7,454 nt of DNA from Treponema sp. (GTDB lineage Bacteria > Spirochaetota > Spirochaetia > Treponematales > Breznakiellaceae). Of this stretch, positions 1 to 6,169 are shown piece after piece. Location of the stretch: positions 1-7,454 of the forward strand of contig JAITHH010000014.1 in the NCBI GenBank assembly GCA_031280065.1. The letters are read 5' to 3'. A program made the position numbers and the translations under genes. The notes under the pieces are model-generated. The model saw only the letters and a program-made list of their open reading frames with translations, searched no databases and had not been told where the DNA came from. Position 1 is the first letter of the stretch. The number at the start of each line of letters is the position of its first letter.

Positions 1-173
1 GCCGGGGGAAATTTTTGCCTTCCCCGGGGTGGTTTTGGTTTTACCACCCCCCCCCCCCCCCCCCCCTGCGGTGAGGCGGAAGCCCCGGCATTTCCGCCGC
101 TCTTACCGCATCCTGCCAGCGCCAGCAGCGCCGGGAGGATCAAGCCCAATGATACTGTACCCAGTTTGCTCAT
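1..173 (-). CDS. Lipoprotein N-terminus, probable transporter binding protein (partial, contains poly-G tract)
   Basis: The ATG at 173 is preceded by a strong ribosome binding site (GGAGAAGG, 176-183) that fills the 10-base gap after the regulator gene, so the two are almost certainly co-transcribed. The translation starts MSKLGTVSLG and continues into a hydrophobic stretch ending in LALAGC, a classic lipobox with the lipidated Cys at residue 22. A Gly/Ser/Ala-rich linker typical of extracellular solute-binding lipoproteins follows. At residue 36 the gene enters a run of 20 G, read as Gln then six Gly codons, after which the frame stays open to the window edge as VVKPKPPRG and onward. With 18 or 21 G the reading would be GGKTKTTPGKAK instead; with 19 G a TAA follows at once. 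Only 57 residues are visible, so the family is not shown. A sugar ABC-transporter binding protein is inferred from the neighbouring regulator and GH43 enzyme. Confidence 0.75.
   Translation of the reverse strand, partial: MSKLGTVSLGLILPALLALAGCGKSGGNAGASASPQGGGGGGVVKPKPPRGRQKFPP
26..50. other. Hairpin abutting the homopolymer tract
   Basis: Positions 26-33 (GGGGTGGT) and 43-50 (ACCACCCC) form a perfect 8-bp inverted repeat with a 9-base T/G-rich loop. The right arm runs directly into the C tract, so its last four bases are part of the tract. The structure lies inside the lipoprotein coding region. It could stabilise slippage intermediates or simply be chance pairing of G-rich and C-rich runs; function is unproven. 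Confidence 0.4.
47..66. repeat. Homopolymeric C20/G20 tract inside lipoprotein gene
   Basis: Twenty consecutive C on the plus strand (G on the coding minus strand) lie within the first 45 codons of the lipoprotein gene, right after the signal peptide and lipobox. Tracts this long slip readily during replication. Since 20 is not a multiple of three, single-base changes switch frame. Two of the three frames are open to the window edge and the third stops two codons past the tract. The exact length may also be a sequencing or assembly uncertainty. Confidence 0.85.
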
Positions 174-183
174 ATCCTTCTCC

Positions 184-1140
184 TTAAACCTTGTATATTA
201 CTCGAAACAGCAAATCTGTTTCGTAGTTCCCGAATTTTTTGCCGAAGATGTTGATTCCTCCGTCATTGACCGCGTCTTTCTTAATGCCGATGCGGATCGT
301 AAAACAGGGGGAAGGTTTCTTCAGCGTTTCCCGCAGGGTATGATCGGAAATCTTTTTCCCGTCAATGTAGGAAGCATCCTCTGTTACCGACCAGGTTTTG
401 TATACGCCGTACTGGGTGTTGTGTTCTCCCCACCAATGGGGGGTTAGGATGCCCCGGACCCCGCCGAAGTCCGAAGGGCTGGTCCAGGTGCCGGTTTCGA
501 TGCCGTTTATCCACAAGGTTATGTCCGAGGGCCAGTCCAAGCGGCACAGCGGCGCTTCGGAACAGAGCTCAAGGGAAAGATCAATGTGCTGAACCTGGGC
601 GGGATCGGTAATGTTGTTGGGGAATTTGTATTCGATATACCCGCTTCTGAACCAGATGAGCTGGGCGTTGATATGTTCGGGGTCATAAAAGGACGCGGGA
701 TTGTCAAATTCACCGATGATTTTCTCATAGCTCACCAGTCCGCAGGAAGGCTGGACAGAACAGTCGGAAAAGCAGCCGATAGGCAGGGAGACGGCTTCCG
801 TCTTTTTTCCGGGATTTTTTTCTTCGGAAAAATCGAAAAAAACCCCGCTGTATACCGCCGAACAGATCTTTTTCGAGCCTTGGGTGTTGGGGATAACGTC
901 GGTTCTGATGAGTCCTGTTTCCTCCAGTTTTTTGACGTTAGTCGCTATAGTGGAAAGGGGAAGCCCAAAATACTCGACCAGATCAGACAGGTGAATCGGT
1001 CCTTCAAGCGTTTTTTTAAGGATTTCGACCCGCAGCTCATTGCCCAGGGCTTTGGCAACGCAGAGGAGGCTCGTTATGTCCTTTCTGAGAATCCGCCGCA
1101 TATTTTCGTCACCGTAAATTACCGCCGAATGTTCAGTCAT
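184..1140 (-). CDS. ArsR-like winged-helix regulator with beta-rich C-terminal domain
   Basis: This 318-residue protein is a two-part transcription factor. Residues about 22-98 form a winged helix of the ArsR type: a helix around ALGNELRVEILKK, then LSDLVEYFGLPLSTIATNV as the helix-turn-helix, then KLEETGLIRT and a wing. ArsR proteins are usually near 100 residues, so the remaining 200 are an added domain. Residues 123-133 hold three cysteines (C123, C127, C133). Residues 140-318 look beta-rich, with LWINGIETGTWTSPSDFGG and HWWGEHNTQYG as distinctive stretches reminiscent of carbohydrate-binding jelly rolls. Such long ArsR-like proteins (I recall the COG4189 group) often sit beside sugar transport and glycosidase genes. 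The start at 1140 is supported by GAGGGGGG about 5 bases upstream. A promoter and inverted repeat lie just upstream, suggesting autoregulation. It probably controls the downstream lipoprotein and perhaps the GH43 gene; the ligand is unknown. Confidence 0.8.
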   Translation of the reverse strand: MTEHSAVIYGDENMRRILRKDITSLLCVAKALGNELRVEILKKTLEGPIHLSDLVEYFGLPLSTIATNVKKLEETGLIRTDVIPNTQGSKKICSAVYSGVFFDFSEEKNPGKKTEAVSLPIGCFSDCSVQPSCGLVSYEKIIGEFDNPASFYDPEHINAQLIWFRSGYIEYKFPNNITDPAQVQHIDLSLELCSEAPLCRLDWPSDITLWINGIETGTWTSPSDFGGVRGILTPHWWGEHNTQYGVYKTWSVTEDASYIDGKKISDHTLRETLKKPSPCFTIRIGIKKDAVNDGGINIFGKKFGNYETDLLFRVIYKV

Positions 1141-1162
1141 TGACCCCCCTCTATTATTACCG

Positions 1163-1188
1163 TTTTTCTCAATGAAACATTGAAAAAA
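1163..1188 (-). promoter_or_regulatory. Inverted-repeat operator candidate in the regulator leader
   Basis: TCAATG (1169-1174) and CATTGA (1178-1183) form a perfect 6-bp inverted repeat around AAA. It extends outward through T-runs and A-runs with one interruption. It lies 25-50 bases downstream of the predicted transcription start, where a bound ArsR-type dimer could block transcription. Two longer-range repeats flank it: TTATTAC (1154-1160) with GTAATAA (1210-1216), and a direct repeat TTTTTCTC (1163-1170, 1202-1209). Binding is inferred. Confidence 0.45.
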
Positions 1189-1220
1189 CCTATTTATTCC
1201 ATTTTTCTCGTAATAAGATG

Positions 1221-1250
1221 ATTATAATACCCCTCTATCAGTCTTGTCAA
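1221..1250 (-). promoter_or_regulatory. Sigma70-type promoter for the regulator-lipoprotein operon
   Basis: Reading the minus strand, TTGACA (1250-1245) and TATAAT (1226-1221) both match the sigma70 consensus exactly, with an 18-base spacer. Transcription would start near 1213-1215, giving a leader of about 75 bases before the regulator ATG at 1140. The 39-base remainder between the -35 box and the GH43 stop at 1289 shows no convincing terminator, so some read-through from GH43 is possible. Confidence 0.75.
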
Positions 1251-1288
1251 GAAAAATCGCGCATATATTGAAATAGAGGCTTGATTTA

Positions 1289-2752
1289 TTATCGTTTTCC
1301 CAAAATAACGATTTCAGATATACGGTAGCTCTGGTCCCGCAAAGAATGGAGGTTTATCGTAAGAGACCGCACCGCTTTTTCCTTAAAACTCAGAACCGAA
1401 GCCCCTCCGGGAATTCCGGGAAAATCAAGGTTTTTCCCTAGATTGCCGGCATTGGATGAAACCGACCACGAATAGGGATTCTCCCCGCTTCCCGCGCCGG
1501 GGTACACCAAAACGGACTTAACCAGTACCGGCTCGTCCCAGTCAAAGGAAATACGGGGAGACTTATCCCCAGCCCCGGCGAACCAGTCGTACTCACTGAA
1601 TTTCCGGTAAAAGCCGGTTTCCCCATCTACCAGACGGCTGACCTCCGCCGCCGAAGATGAGGCGCGGATACGGGCGGTCCGGGCGATGTTACCGTAAGCG
1701 CCGCCGGAAGGACGGGGGTTTTTCGACTGAGAAGGACCGTTGATGTATAGCGTTCCATCGTCCCGGAAACCCAGCCGGTCAAACGCCATTTGCCGGTCTC
1801 CGCCGCCTTTTTGCGGGTCTGTATGGGTGTGATATACCGCCAGCAGTTCCGCGCCGTCCGGGGAAACGGTTACGCAGTTATGTCCAGGGCCGGAAATATG
1901 ATCCCACAAGGGCGGCGACGCGAGGACGGGATTCTTTTCGTCTTTGATGAAACGCCCCAGCGGGGCATCGGACACGGCATAGCCCACTGAATAGGACTTA
2001 TCAGCGTAAAAATTCGCCGAATACATCAAGTAGTAGCGTCCCTGATGTTTCAGCATAAAAGGAGCTTCGTTCCATTTCCATGAACCGCCTCCGGTTTCCC
2101 AAGGCTGTTCCGGCCAGGTGAGCAGAACCGGCTCGCCCTTGACAGAAAGCATATCCTCCCCAAGTTCTATGCCGTATATATGGCTTTCATGAGCGCCGTT
2201 TACCAAATTTTCAGAACAATCCCTAACGTAGTATAAATATATTTTGCCGTTATCGTCAAAAAACACATGGGCGTCGATTACCGCATAGCCGAAATCAAAA
2301 AGGGGACGCCCCAGAGCGTCAGCAAAGGGTCCTTCGGGGCTGACGCTTTCCGCAACGCCGATCCGAAGGCTGCTGTTTTTCATCCACCTGCCGGAATAGT
2401 ACATATAGTATTTTCCGTTGCGGAACACCGCTTCAGGAGCCCAAAAGTCTGCCGAAGCCCATTGGTTGTTCCCCAAGGCGTTAAAAACAACCCCCAGCGC
2501 CTCCCATTCGACAAGATCGGTTGAGCGCCACGCCATAAATCCCCGGTTTGATGAGGTGGCGTAACAATAATAACGCCCATCCGGGTCCTTCAATATAAAA
2601 GGGTCTCCGATGCGTTTGATAGTTGAGGGGTTGGCGTAAAAAAGAGTAGACGCCTCCTCATCCGTAAGGGGCGCGGGCGCTTTTACGCACCCATTGAGCA
2701 GCGCTGAAACAACAGCGGCAAGCCGGCAGAATGTTTTATGAGTCCTGGCCAT
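1289..2752 (-). CDS. Glycoside hydrolase family 43 lipoprotein (arabinosidase/xylosidase type)
   Basis: This is a five-bladed beta-propeller glycosidase of family GH43, which releases arabinose or xylose units from plant polysaccharides. I place the start at 2752 (487 residues) because it gives a clean export signal: MARTHKTFCR, a hydrophobic stretch, and LLNGC as lipobox (Cys22). An ATG at 2821 would add 23 residues of uncharacteristic sequence; neither start has a good ribosome binding site. Family catalytic positions are visible: the base Asp in IGDPFILKD (D50), the pKa-setting Asp in VIDAHVFFDD (D160), the acid Glu in NEAPFMLK (E229), and the His of GPGHN (H291), followed by AVYHTH. Residues about 360-487 form a C-terminal beta-rich module with a discoidin/F5-8C-like pattern (RLVDGE, WDEPVLVKSVLVY, YRISEIVIL), probably a carbohydrate-binding domain. 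Exact substrate cannot be read from the sequence. The enzyme would be membrane-anchored and face the periplasm or cell surface. Confidence 0.85.
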   Translation of the reverse strand: MARTHKTFCRLAAVVSALLNGCVKAPAPLTDEEASTLFYANPSTIKRIGDPFILKDPDGRYYCYATSSNRGFMAWRSTDLVEWEALGVVFNALGNNQWASADFWAPEAVFRNGKYYMYYSGRWMKNSSLRIGVAESVSPEGPFADALGRPLFDFGYAVIDAHVFFDDNGKIYLYYVRDCSENLVNGAHESHIYGIELGEDMLSVKGEPVLLTWPEQPWETGGGSWKWNEAPFMLKHQGRYYLMYSANFYADKSYSVGYAVSDAPLGRFIKDEKNPVLASPPLWDHISGPGHNCVTVSPDGAELLAVYHTHTDPQKGGGDRQMAFDRLGFRDDGTLYINGPSQSKNPRPSGGAYGNIARTARIRASSSAAEVSRLVDGETGFYRKFSEYDWFAGAGDKSPRISFDWDEPVLVKSVLVYPGAGSGENPYSWSVSSNAGNLGKNLDFPGIPGGASVLSFKEKAVRSLTINLHSLRDQSYRISEIVILGKR

Positions 2753-2856
2753 GTTAACCGAAGCATAACCTGAAACCGTATATGAATTCCATGCCCCCGA
2801 ACGGCTTGACCGTGCGCCCATTGCTCATATCGCACAGGGGGCCTTATCCGCTTCAC

Positions 2857-2885
2857 TTGCGCGGCGATCCGCTCTTTGGTATTAT
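2857..2885 (+). promoter_or_regulatory. Possible pfp promoter
   Basis: TTGCGC (2857-2862) and TATTAT (2880-2885) are separated by 17 bases. The -10 matches 5 of 6 consensus positions and the -35 matches 3 of 6. A second AT-rich box, TATAAA (2891-2896), lacks a partner at the right distance. The predicted start near 2892 gives a leader of about 40 bases. The gap between pfp and the divergent GH43 gene (2753-2931) shows nothing else clear. Confidence 0.35.
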
Positions 2886-2931
2886 CTTCTTATAAATACA
2901 TCCAGTCCAAAGGGAACATAAGGAGAACCAG

Positions 2932-4593
2932 ATGGAAATATCCGCCTTACAAAAGGCCCGTTATGCGTATAAACCGAAACTGCCCGCCAGCCTGGCCGGG
3001 AACATAGACGAAATCGCCCTGGAATTGAGAGCGCCCACCGAATCAGCCGGGAATCAGGAGGCGCTGCGGAACCTGTTCAAACACAGCTACGGTAAACCTA
3101 TCGCCGCCTTCACGCGGGGAGGGAAAAACGCCGCCCTCCGCCGCCGCCTTACAGTGGGGGTGATTCTTTCAGGCGGCCAAGCGCCGGGGGGTCATAACGT
3201 CATCGCCGGGCTTTACGACGGACTCAAACAGGGGAACAGCGGGTCCGTGCTCTACGGCTTTCTGGGAGGACCCAGCGGCCTGGTTGACAACAAGACCCTG
3301 GAAATCACCGGGGAAATCGTCGATCGATACCGGAACACCGGGGGCTTTGACATGATCGGCTCCGGGCGCACCAAGATCGAGACCCCGCAGCAGTTCGCCG
3401 CGGCCTTGGAAACGGCGAAAGCACTCAAGCTGGACGCGGTGGTCATCATCGGGGGGGACGACTCTAACACCAATGCGGCGCTCCTGGCCGAGTACTTCCT
3501 GGATCAGGGCGCGGCAACGCAGGTCATCGGCTGTCCCAAGACCATTGACGGCGATCTCAAGAACGAATACATCGAAACTTCCTTCGGCTTTGATACGGCG
3601 GTCAAGACCTACAGCGAACTCATCGGCAACATCGAGCGGGACGCCAACAGCGCCAAGAAGTACTGGCACTTTATCAAGCTCATGGGCCGGGCCGCCAGCC
3701 ACATCGCCCTTGAATGCGCCCTCCAGACCCAGCCCAACGTCTGCCTCATCTCGGAAGAGGCGGAAGCGCGGGGGCTCTCCCTGGGGCAGACGGTGGATTC
3801 CATCTGCGCTTCGGTGGTCAAGCGGGCGGAGCACCAGGAGAACTTCGGCGTGGTGCTGATTCCCGAAGGCCTGGTGGAATTCATCCCGGAGATGAAGCGC
3901 TTAATCGAGGAACTCAATGACATTATCGCCCTCAACGAGGGGGAATTTGGCGCGCTGGATTCTCTTGCCGGGCAGCGCGCATGGCTGGGCGGCAAGCTCT
4001 CCGGGGAGTCGAATAAACTCTTGCAGAGCCTTCCCGCAGACATTGCCAAGGAATTCCTCATGGACCGCGACCCCCACGGCAACGTGCAGGTCTCCCGGAT
4101 CGAGACGGAAAAACTCCTGATCGGCATGGTGGAAAAGAAGCTGGCGGAACTCAAGGCTCAGGGGCGTTACCAGGGGAAATTCAGCGCGTTGGGGCATTTC
4201 TTCGGCTACGAGGGCCGCTGCGCGTTCCCTTCCAACTTCGACTCCGGCTACTGCTACGCCCTGGGTTTCAGCGCGTTTGTACTCATCGCGTCGGGGCTTA
4301 CCGGCTATCTGTCCAGTGTGCGGAATCTCACCGCCCCGGCGGATCAGTGGATTGCCGGCGGGGCGCCGTTGACGATGATGATGGACATGGAGCAGCGGCA
4401 CGGTTCTCAAAAGCCGGTGATCCGCAAGGCCCTGGTGGATCTCGATGGCCGGCCTTTTAAGCGTTTTGCGTCAGCGCGGGATGAATGGGCGGAGAAGACC
4501 TGTTTTCTGTTCCCTGGGGCGATTCAATACTTTGGTCCGCCGGAGATTTGCGATCAGCCCACCAGGACGCTGCTGCTGGAGCGCCAGAAGTAG
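2932..4593 (+). CDS. pfp: Diphosphate--fructose-6-phosphate 1-phosphotransferase (PPi-dependent PFK)
   Basis: The enzyme interconverts fructose 6-phosphate plus PPi and fructose 1,6-bisphosphate plus phosphate in cytoplasmic glycolysis; the reaction is reversible and saves ATP. At 553 residues it matches the long clade found in spirochaetes and plants, not the roughly 320-residue ATP-PFK. Key motifs are visible: GGQAPGGHN (81-89) for phosphate binding, GGDDSN (174-179), PKTIDGD (202-208) with catalytic Asp206, and MGR (251-253) for sugar phosphate binding. Asp177 in GGDD and Lys203 in PKTIDGD replace the glycines of ATP-dependent enzymes and are the established markers of PPi specificity. The region about 310-420 is the helical insertion typical of the long form. 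The start is fixed by AAGGAG (2920-2925). It stands alone, divergent from the GH43 gene, with its own probable promoter and a GC-rich terminator region downstream. Two large antisense frames inside it are by-products of high GC. Confidence 0.96.
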   Translation: MEISALQKARYAYKPKLPASLAGNIDEIALELRAPTESAGNQEALRNLFKHSYGKPIAAFTRGGKNAALRRRLTVGVILSGGQAPGGHNVIAGLYDGLKQGNSGSVLYGFLGGPSGLVDNKTLEITGEIVDRYRNTGGFDMIGSGRTKIETPQQFAAALETAKALKLDAVVIIGGDDSNTNAALLAEYFLDQGAATQVIGCPKTIDGDLKNEYIETSFGFDTAVKTYSELIGNIERDANSAKKYWHFIKLMGRAASHIALECALQTQPNVCLISEEAEARGLSLGQTVDSICASVVKRAEHQENFGVVLIPEGLVEFIPEMKRLIEELNDIIALNEGEFGALDSLAGQRAWLGGKLSGESNKLLQSLPADIAKEFLMDRDPHGNVQVSRIETEKLLIGMVEKKLAELKAQGRYQGKFSALGHFFGYEGRCAFPSNFDSGYCYALGFSAFVLIASGLTGYLSSVRNLTAPADQWIAGGAPLTMMMDMEQRHGSQKPVIRKALVDLDGRPFKRFASARDEWAEKTCFLFPGAIQYFGPPEICDQPTRTLLLERQK

Positions 4594-4764
4594 CGGAAGC
4601 CCCGCAGGGCACTTTAAGGGGGGACCGGGGGGCCTCAAGGTAGGCCGCTTTCGCGGCCAATTACACGACCCCGGCGGGGGCGTTGCGGGGGCACTCGGAC
4701 GCGAGCCGGCGCAGCGTCCAGCCCCGCATGGGGGGCCGCGGAGAACCCGGAGGGTTCGGAGCGA

Positions 4765-4785
4765 GGGGGGCGTGCCCCCCTTTAA
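4765..4785 (+). terminator. Probable intrinsic terminator downstream of pfp
   Basis: GGGGGGC (4765-4771) pairs perfectly with GCCCCCC (4774-4780), most likely as a 6-bp G6/C6 stem with a CGTG loop. It is followed by TTTAAT and a T-rich stretch to 4800. The U-tract is short and interrupted, and it lies 170 bases past the pfp stop, so its strength is uncertain. A second stem (4743-4757) directly precedes it. Confidence 0.45.
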
Positions 4786-5043
4786 TCATCTTAAGTTGTT
4801 GACACTGGGAGGGGCGCGGCCTCTGGCCAGGCGTCTTGACGCATTTTATGCTGTTCCAAGGAACACCTGGCGTGTCTTTTACTCCTCTCGGCCCATCTAT
4901 GCGCTTTTGTTTCTATATATGGACGCCTTGGTTGCGCTGGCAGGGACCCCTTGGGCGGGAAAAACCGTGGTTTGAGGCGGAGGACGGCATATTTCTGCGC
5001 CCTCCGCGAGAATCAGCGCTTGGTTCCCGGCGGCGCAAAAGGC

Positions 5044-5072
5044 TGGACAGGGCCGGTTCTCTCCTTTATACT
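5044..5072 (+). promoter_or_regulatory. Sigma70-type promoter implying a leaderless transcript
   Basis: TGGACA (5044-5049) and TATACT (5067-5072) each match 5 of 6 consensus bases and are separated by exactly 17 bases. The purine expected as transcription start, 7 bases past the -10 box, is the A of the ATG at 5079. No Shine-Dalgarno sequence precedes that ATG, which agrees with a leaderless mRNA. Confidence 0.55.
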
Positions 5073-5078
5073 AGAAAC

Positions 5079-6020
5079 ATGGGCCGTGAACGACGCTGGG
5101 TAATCGCGGCGGTTTCGGTTTGCGGAGCTGTCCTGCTGTGCATAGGCGCGGTTTTCTTATGCCGCGCCCCGGTGCTGCTGGTGTCCGATGAAGCGGCGGA
5201 GGGGCTCTACGGCGGTAAACGGGCCTGGGAAAAGCGGGTTGCGGCTTCCCTGGCTCTGTTCAGGCGGGTACGGAGCGTACGGGTGGGGGAGAGCGCCGGG
5301 GCGGATGCAGTTGCTTTCGCGGCGGAAGCGGCGTCGGCCCGGCCCGTGTGCGTCCTGTTCCCCTACCGGTATCTGGACGGCGCCTTGCGTTACCAGGAGC
5401 GCCAGCCCGAAGTGCCTGTAGCCGTGCTGGGAGGCCGGATACGGCAGCTTCCCGGCAGTGCGGACGGGGCGCTGCTGGTTAGTACCGGCGCGGAATTGGA
5501 TTATTACCGTGCCGGGCGCTGCGCGGCGATTTTCGCCGGGGAAAACGGCGGAGAGGTGCTGTTTTACCGGGATGAAACCCTGACGGCGGCTGACCGGGAG
5601 TCCTTTACCCGTGGGCTGCGGGACGGAGGCTGGGACGCCGCGCCCCGGTTCGTGAGCGGGGACGCCGCGCTTCCCGAACAAACCGCCTGTGCGGTTATCG
5701 CGGGGAACGCGGGGGAATCGTTTTGGAAAGACGAGCGGGATATTCCGGCGCTCCTCTTTTCATGGCTGGACCCGGCGCTCAGTCCCCGGAAGGTCAAGGT
5801 GGTCTTTGACGATTCTCCGTGGGCGCAGGCGCGGCAGGCGGCGCGGCGGCTTGCCGGGGGGGGCATAGAAGAACCGCTCCCCTCCGAAGCGGCGGTCATC
5901 CCCGGCCGGGTGGACAAGGCGCTGGGGGAAAAGCTGGCGCTGGCGCTGGGGGCCGTACCCCCTGGTGAAGGCGGCGGGGAGCCTGATGCGGCTGCCCTCA
6001 TTCTACCGGTAAGGAGGTAA
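5079..6020 (+). CDS. Membrane-anchored periplasmic-binding-protein-like protein, function unknown
   Basis: This 313-residue protein has a charged start (MGRERR), one hydrophobic segment at about 7-28, and a soluble domain that would face the periplasm. The segment contains Cys15, 21 and 28 but no clear lipobox, so an uncleaved anchor is likely. The soluble part alternates strands and helices like a type-1 periplasmic binding fold: VLLVSD (32-37), PVCVLFPYRYLDG (89-101), VPVAVLGGR (112-120), an ALLVSTG-DYYRAGRCAAIF stretch (131-152), EVLFYRD (159-165), then RESFTRGLRDGGWD (173-186) and VVFDDSPWA (241-249). The start is at 5079 and not the upstream in-frame ATG at 4836, because the extra 81 residues look non-coding and the promoter sits at 5044-5072. 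It lies directly before the two flaA genes; I recall a hypothetical gene in that position in T. pallidum (TP0665), unverified. A ligand or a flagellar role cannot be read from the sequence. A run of eight G lies at 5856-5863. Confidence 0.7.
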   Translation: MGRERRWVIAAVSVCGAVLLCIGAVFLCRAPVLLVSDEAAEGLYGGKRAWEKRVAASLALFRRVRSVRVGESAGADAVAFAAEAASARPVCVLFPYRYLDGALRYQERQPEVPVAVLGGRIRQLPGSADGALLVSTGAELDYYRAGRCAAIFAGENGGEVLFYRDETLTAADRESFTRGLRDGGWDAAPRFVSGDAALPEQTACAVIAGNAGESFWKDERDIPALLFSWLDPALSPRKVKVVFDDSPWAQARQAARRLAGGGIEEPLPSEAAVIPGRVDKALGEKLALALGAVPPGEGGGEPDAAALILPVRR

Positions 6021-6024
6021 GGGG

Positions 6025-6135
6025 ATGCTGGAAAATTCCAGTTTCGCGGAGGGGTTCGAAAAAGTGAATTTTTTAGCGGAAAAAAGCCGTAAGAGGTTTG
6101 ACAAAAACCGGACAAAGAAATATAATGTATGTTGA
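6025..6135 (+). CDS. Possible small ORF, 36 residues, overlapping the flaA promoter
   Basis: The ATG at 6025 follows a near-perfect ribosome binding site AAGGAGGT (6011-6018), whose last bases are the final codons and stop of the preceding gene. The frame reads MLENSSFAEGFEKVNFLAEK and ends in a basic stretch (KSRKRF, KNRTKKYNVC) at TGA 6133-6135. It covers the whole -35/-10 region of the flaA promoter. The peptide is charged, has no signal or membrane segment, and resembles nothing I recognise. The strong start signal is the main argument for it. The Lys-rich end may simply reflect AT-rich promoter DNA. Confidence 0.25.
   Translation: MLENSSFAEGFEKVNFLAEKSRKRFDKNRTKKYNVC
6098..6126 (+). promoter_or_regulatory. 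Perfect-consensus sigma70 promoter of the flaA operon
   Basis: TTGACA (6098-6103), a 17-base spacer and TATAAT (6121-6126) match the sigma70 consensus at all twelve positions with optimal spacing. Transcription should start near 6133, leaving a 37-base leader that holds CCTAGG (6144-6149) and the AAAGGAG binding site (6157-6163). This suggests very strong constitutive expression. No sigma28 motif is seen, in line with spirochaete sheath genes being sigma70-driven whereas core flagellins tend to use sigma28. Confidence 0.85.
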
Positions 6136-6169
6136 CCACAGTTCCTAGGTTTAAAGAAAGGAGTATGGG

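Larger units (their letters stand above)
4594..5078. other. Intergenic stretch with clustered GC hairpins
   Basis: No gene is supported here. From 4600 to 4780 the sequence is very GC-rich and packed with short inverted repeats: GCCC/GGGC (4600-4610), GGCCGC/GCGGCC (4643-4658), CCCC/GGGG (4669-4679), GAACCC/GGGTTC (4743-4757) and the G6/C6 stem at 4765-4780. AGCCCCGCA occurs twice (4598-4606, 4720-4728). The block is framed by TTTAAGGGGGG (4613-4623) and a 10-of-11 inverted copy ending at 4785. From about 4790 to 5040 nothing recognisable is seen. The frame from 4836 stays open into the next gene, but its residues look random. The promoter of the next gene is at 5044-5072. Confidence 0.6.

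Noticed and set aside
586..1143. Plus-strand open frame of 185 codons opposite the regulator
   Set aside because: It mirrors the well-supported minus-strand regulator, has no ribosome binding site of note and no recognisable domain.
2753..2821. Longer GH43 start at 2821
   Set aside because: It places 23 atypical residues before a good lipoprotein signal peptide and has no better ribosome binding site than the ATG at 2752.
3169..4410. Long antisense open frames within pfp (for example 3169-3834, 3609-4154, 3901-4410)
   Set aside because: They lie opposite a highly conserved gene, have Pro/Arg/Gly-rich composition expected from GC-rich complements, and show no family motifs.
4790..5040. Possible tRNA, small RNA or CRISPR repeat in the long gap
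   Set aside because: No cloverleaf, regularly spaced repeat or clear promoter-terminator pair could be found by eye.
4836..5078. In-frame upstream extension of the 5079 gene from an ATG at 4836
   Set aside because: The added 81 residues have no recognisable signal or domain, no ribosome binding site is seen, and a good promoter lies inside it at 5044-5072 just before a natural membrane-anchor start.
5856..5863. Run of eight G in the binding-protein-like gene as a second phase-variable tract
   Set aside because: Eight G in very GC-rich DNA is not remarkable, and the frame is intact on both sides.
6028..6041. CTGGAA/TTCCAG inverted repeat as terminator of the 5079-6020 gene
   Set aside because: The loop would be only two bases and no T-run follows directly; an operator or chance palindrome is equally likely.
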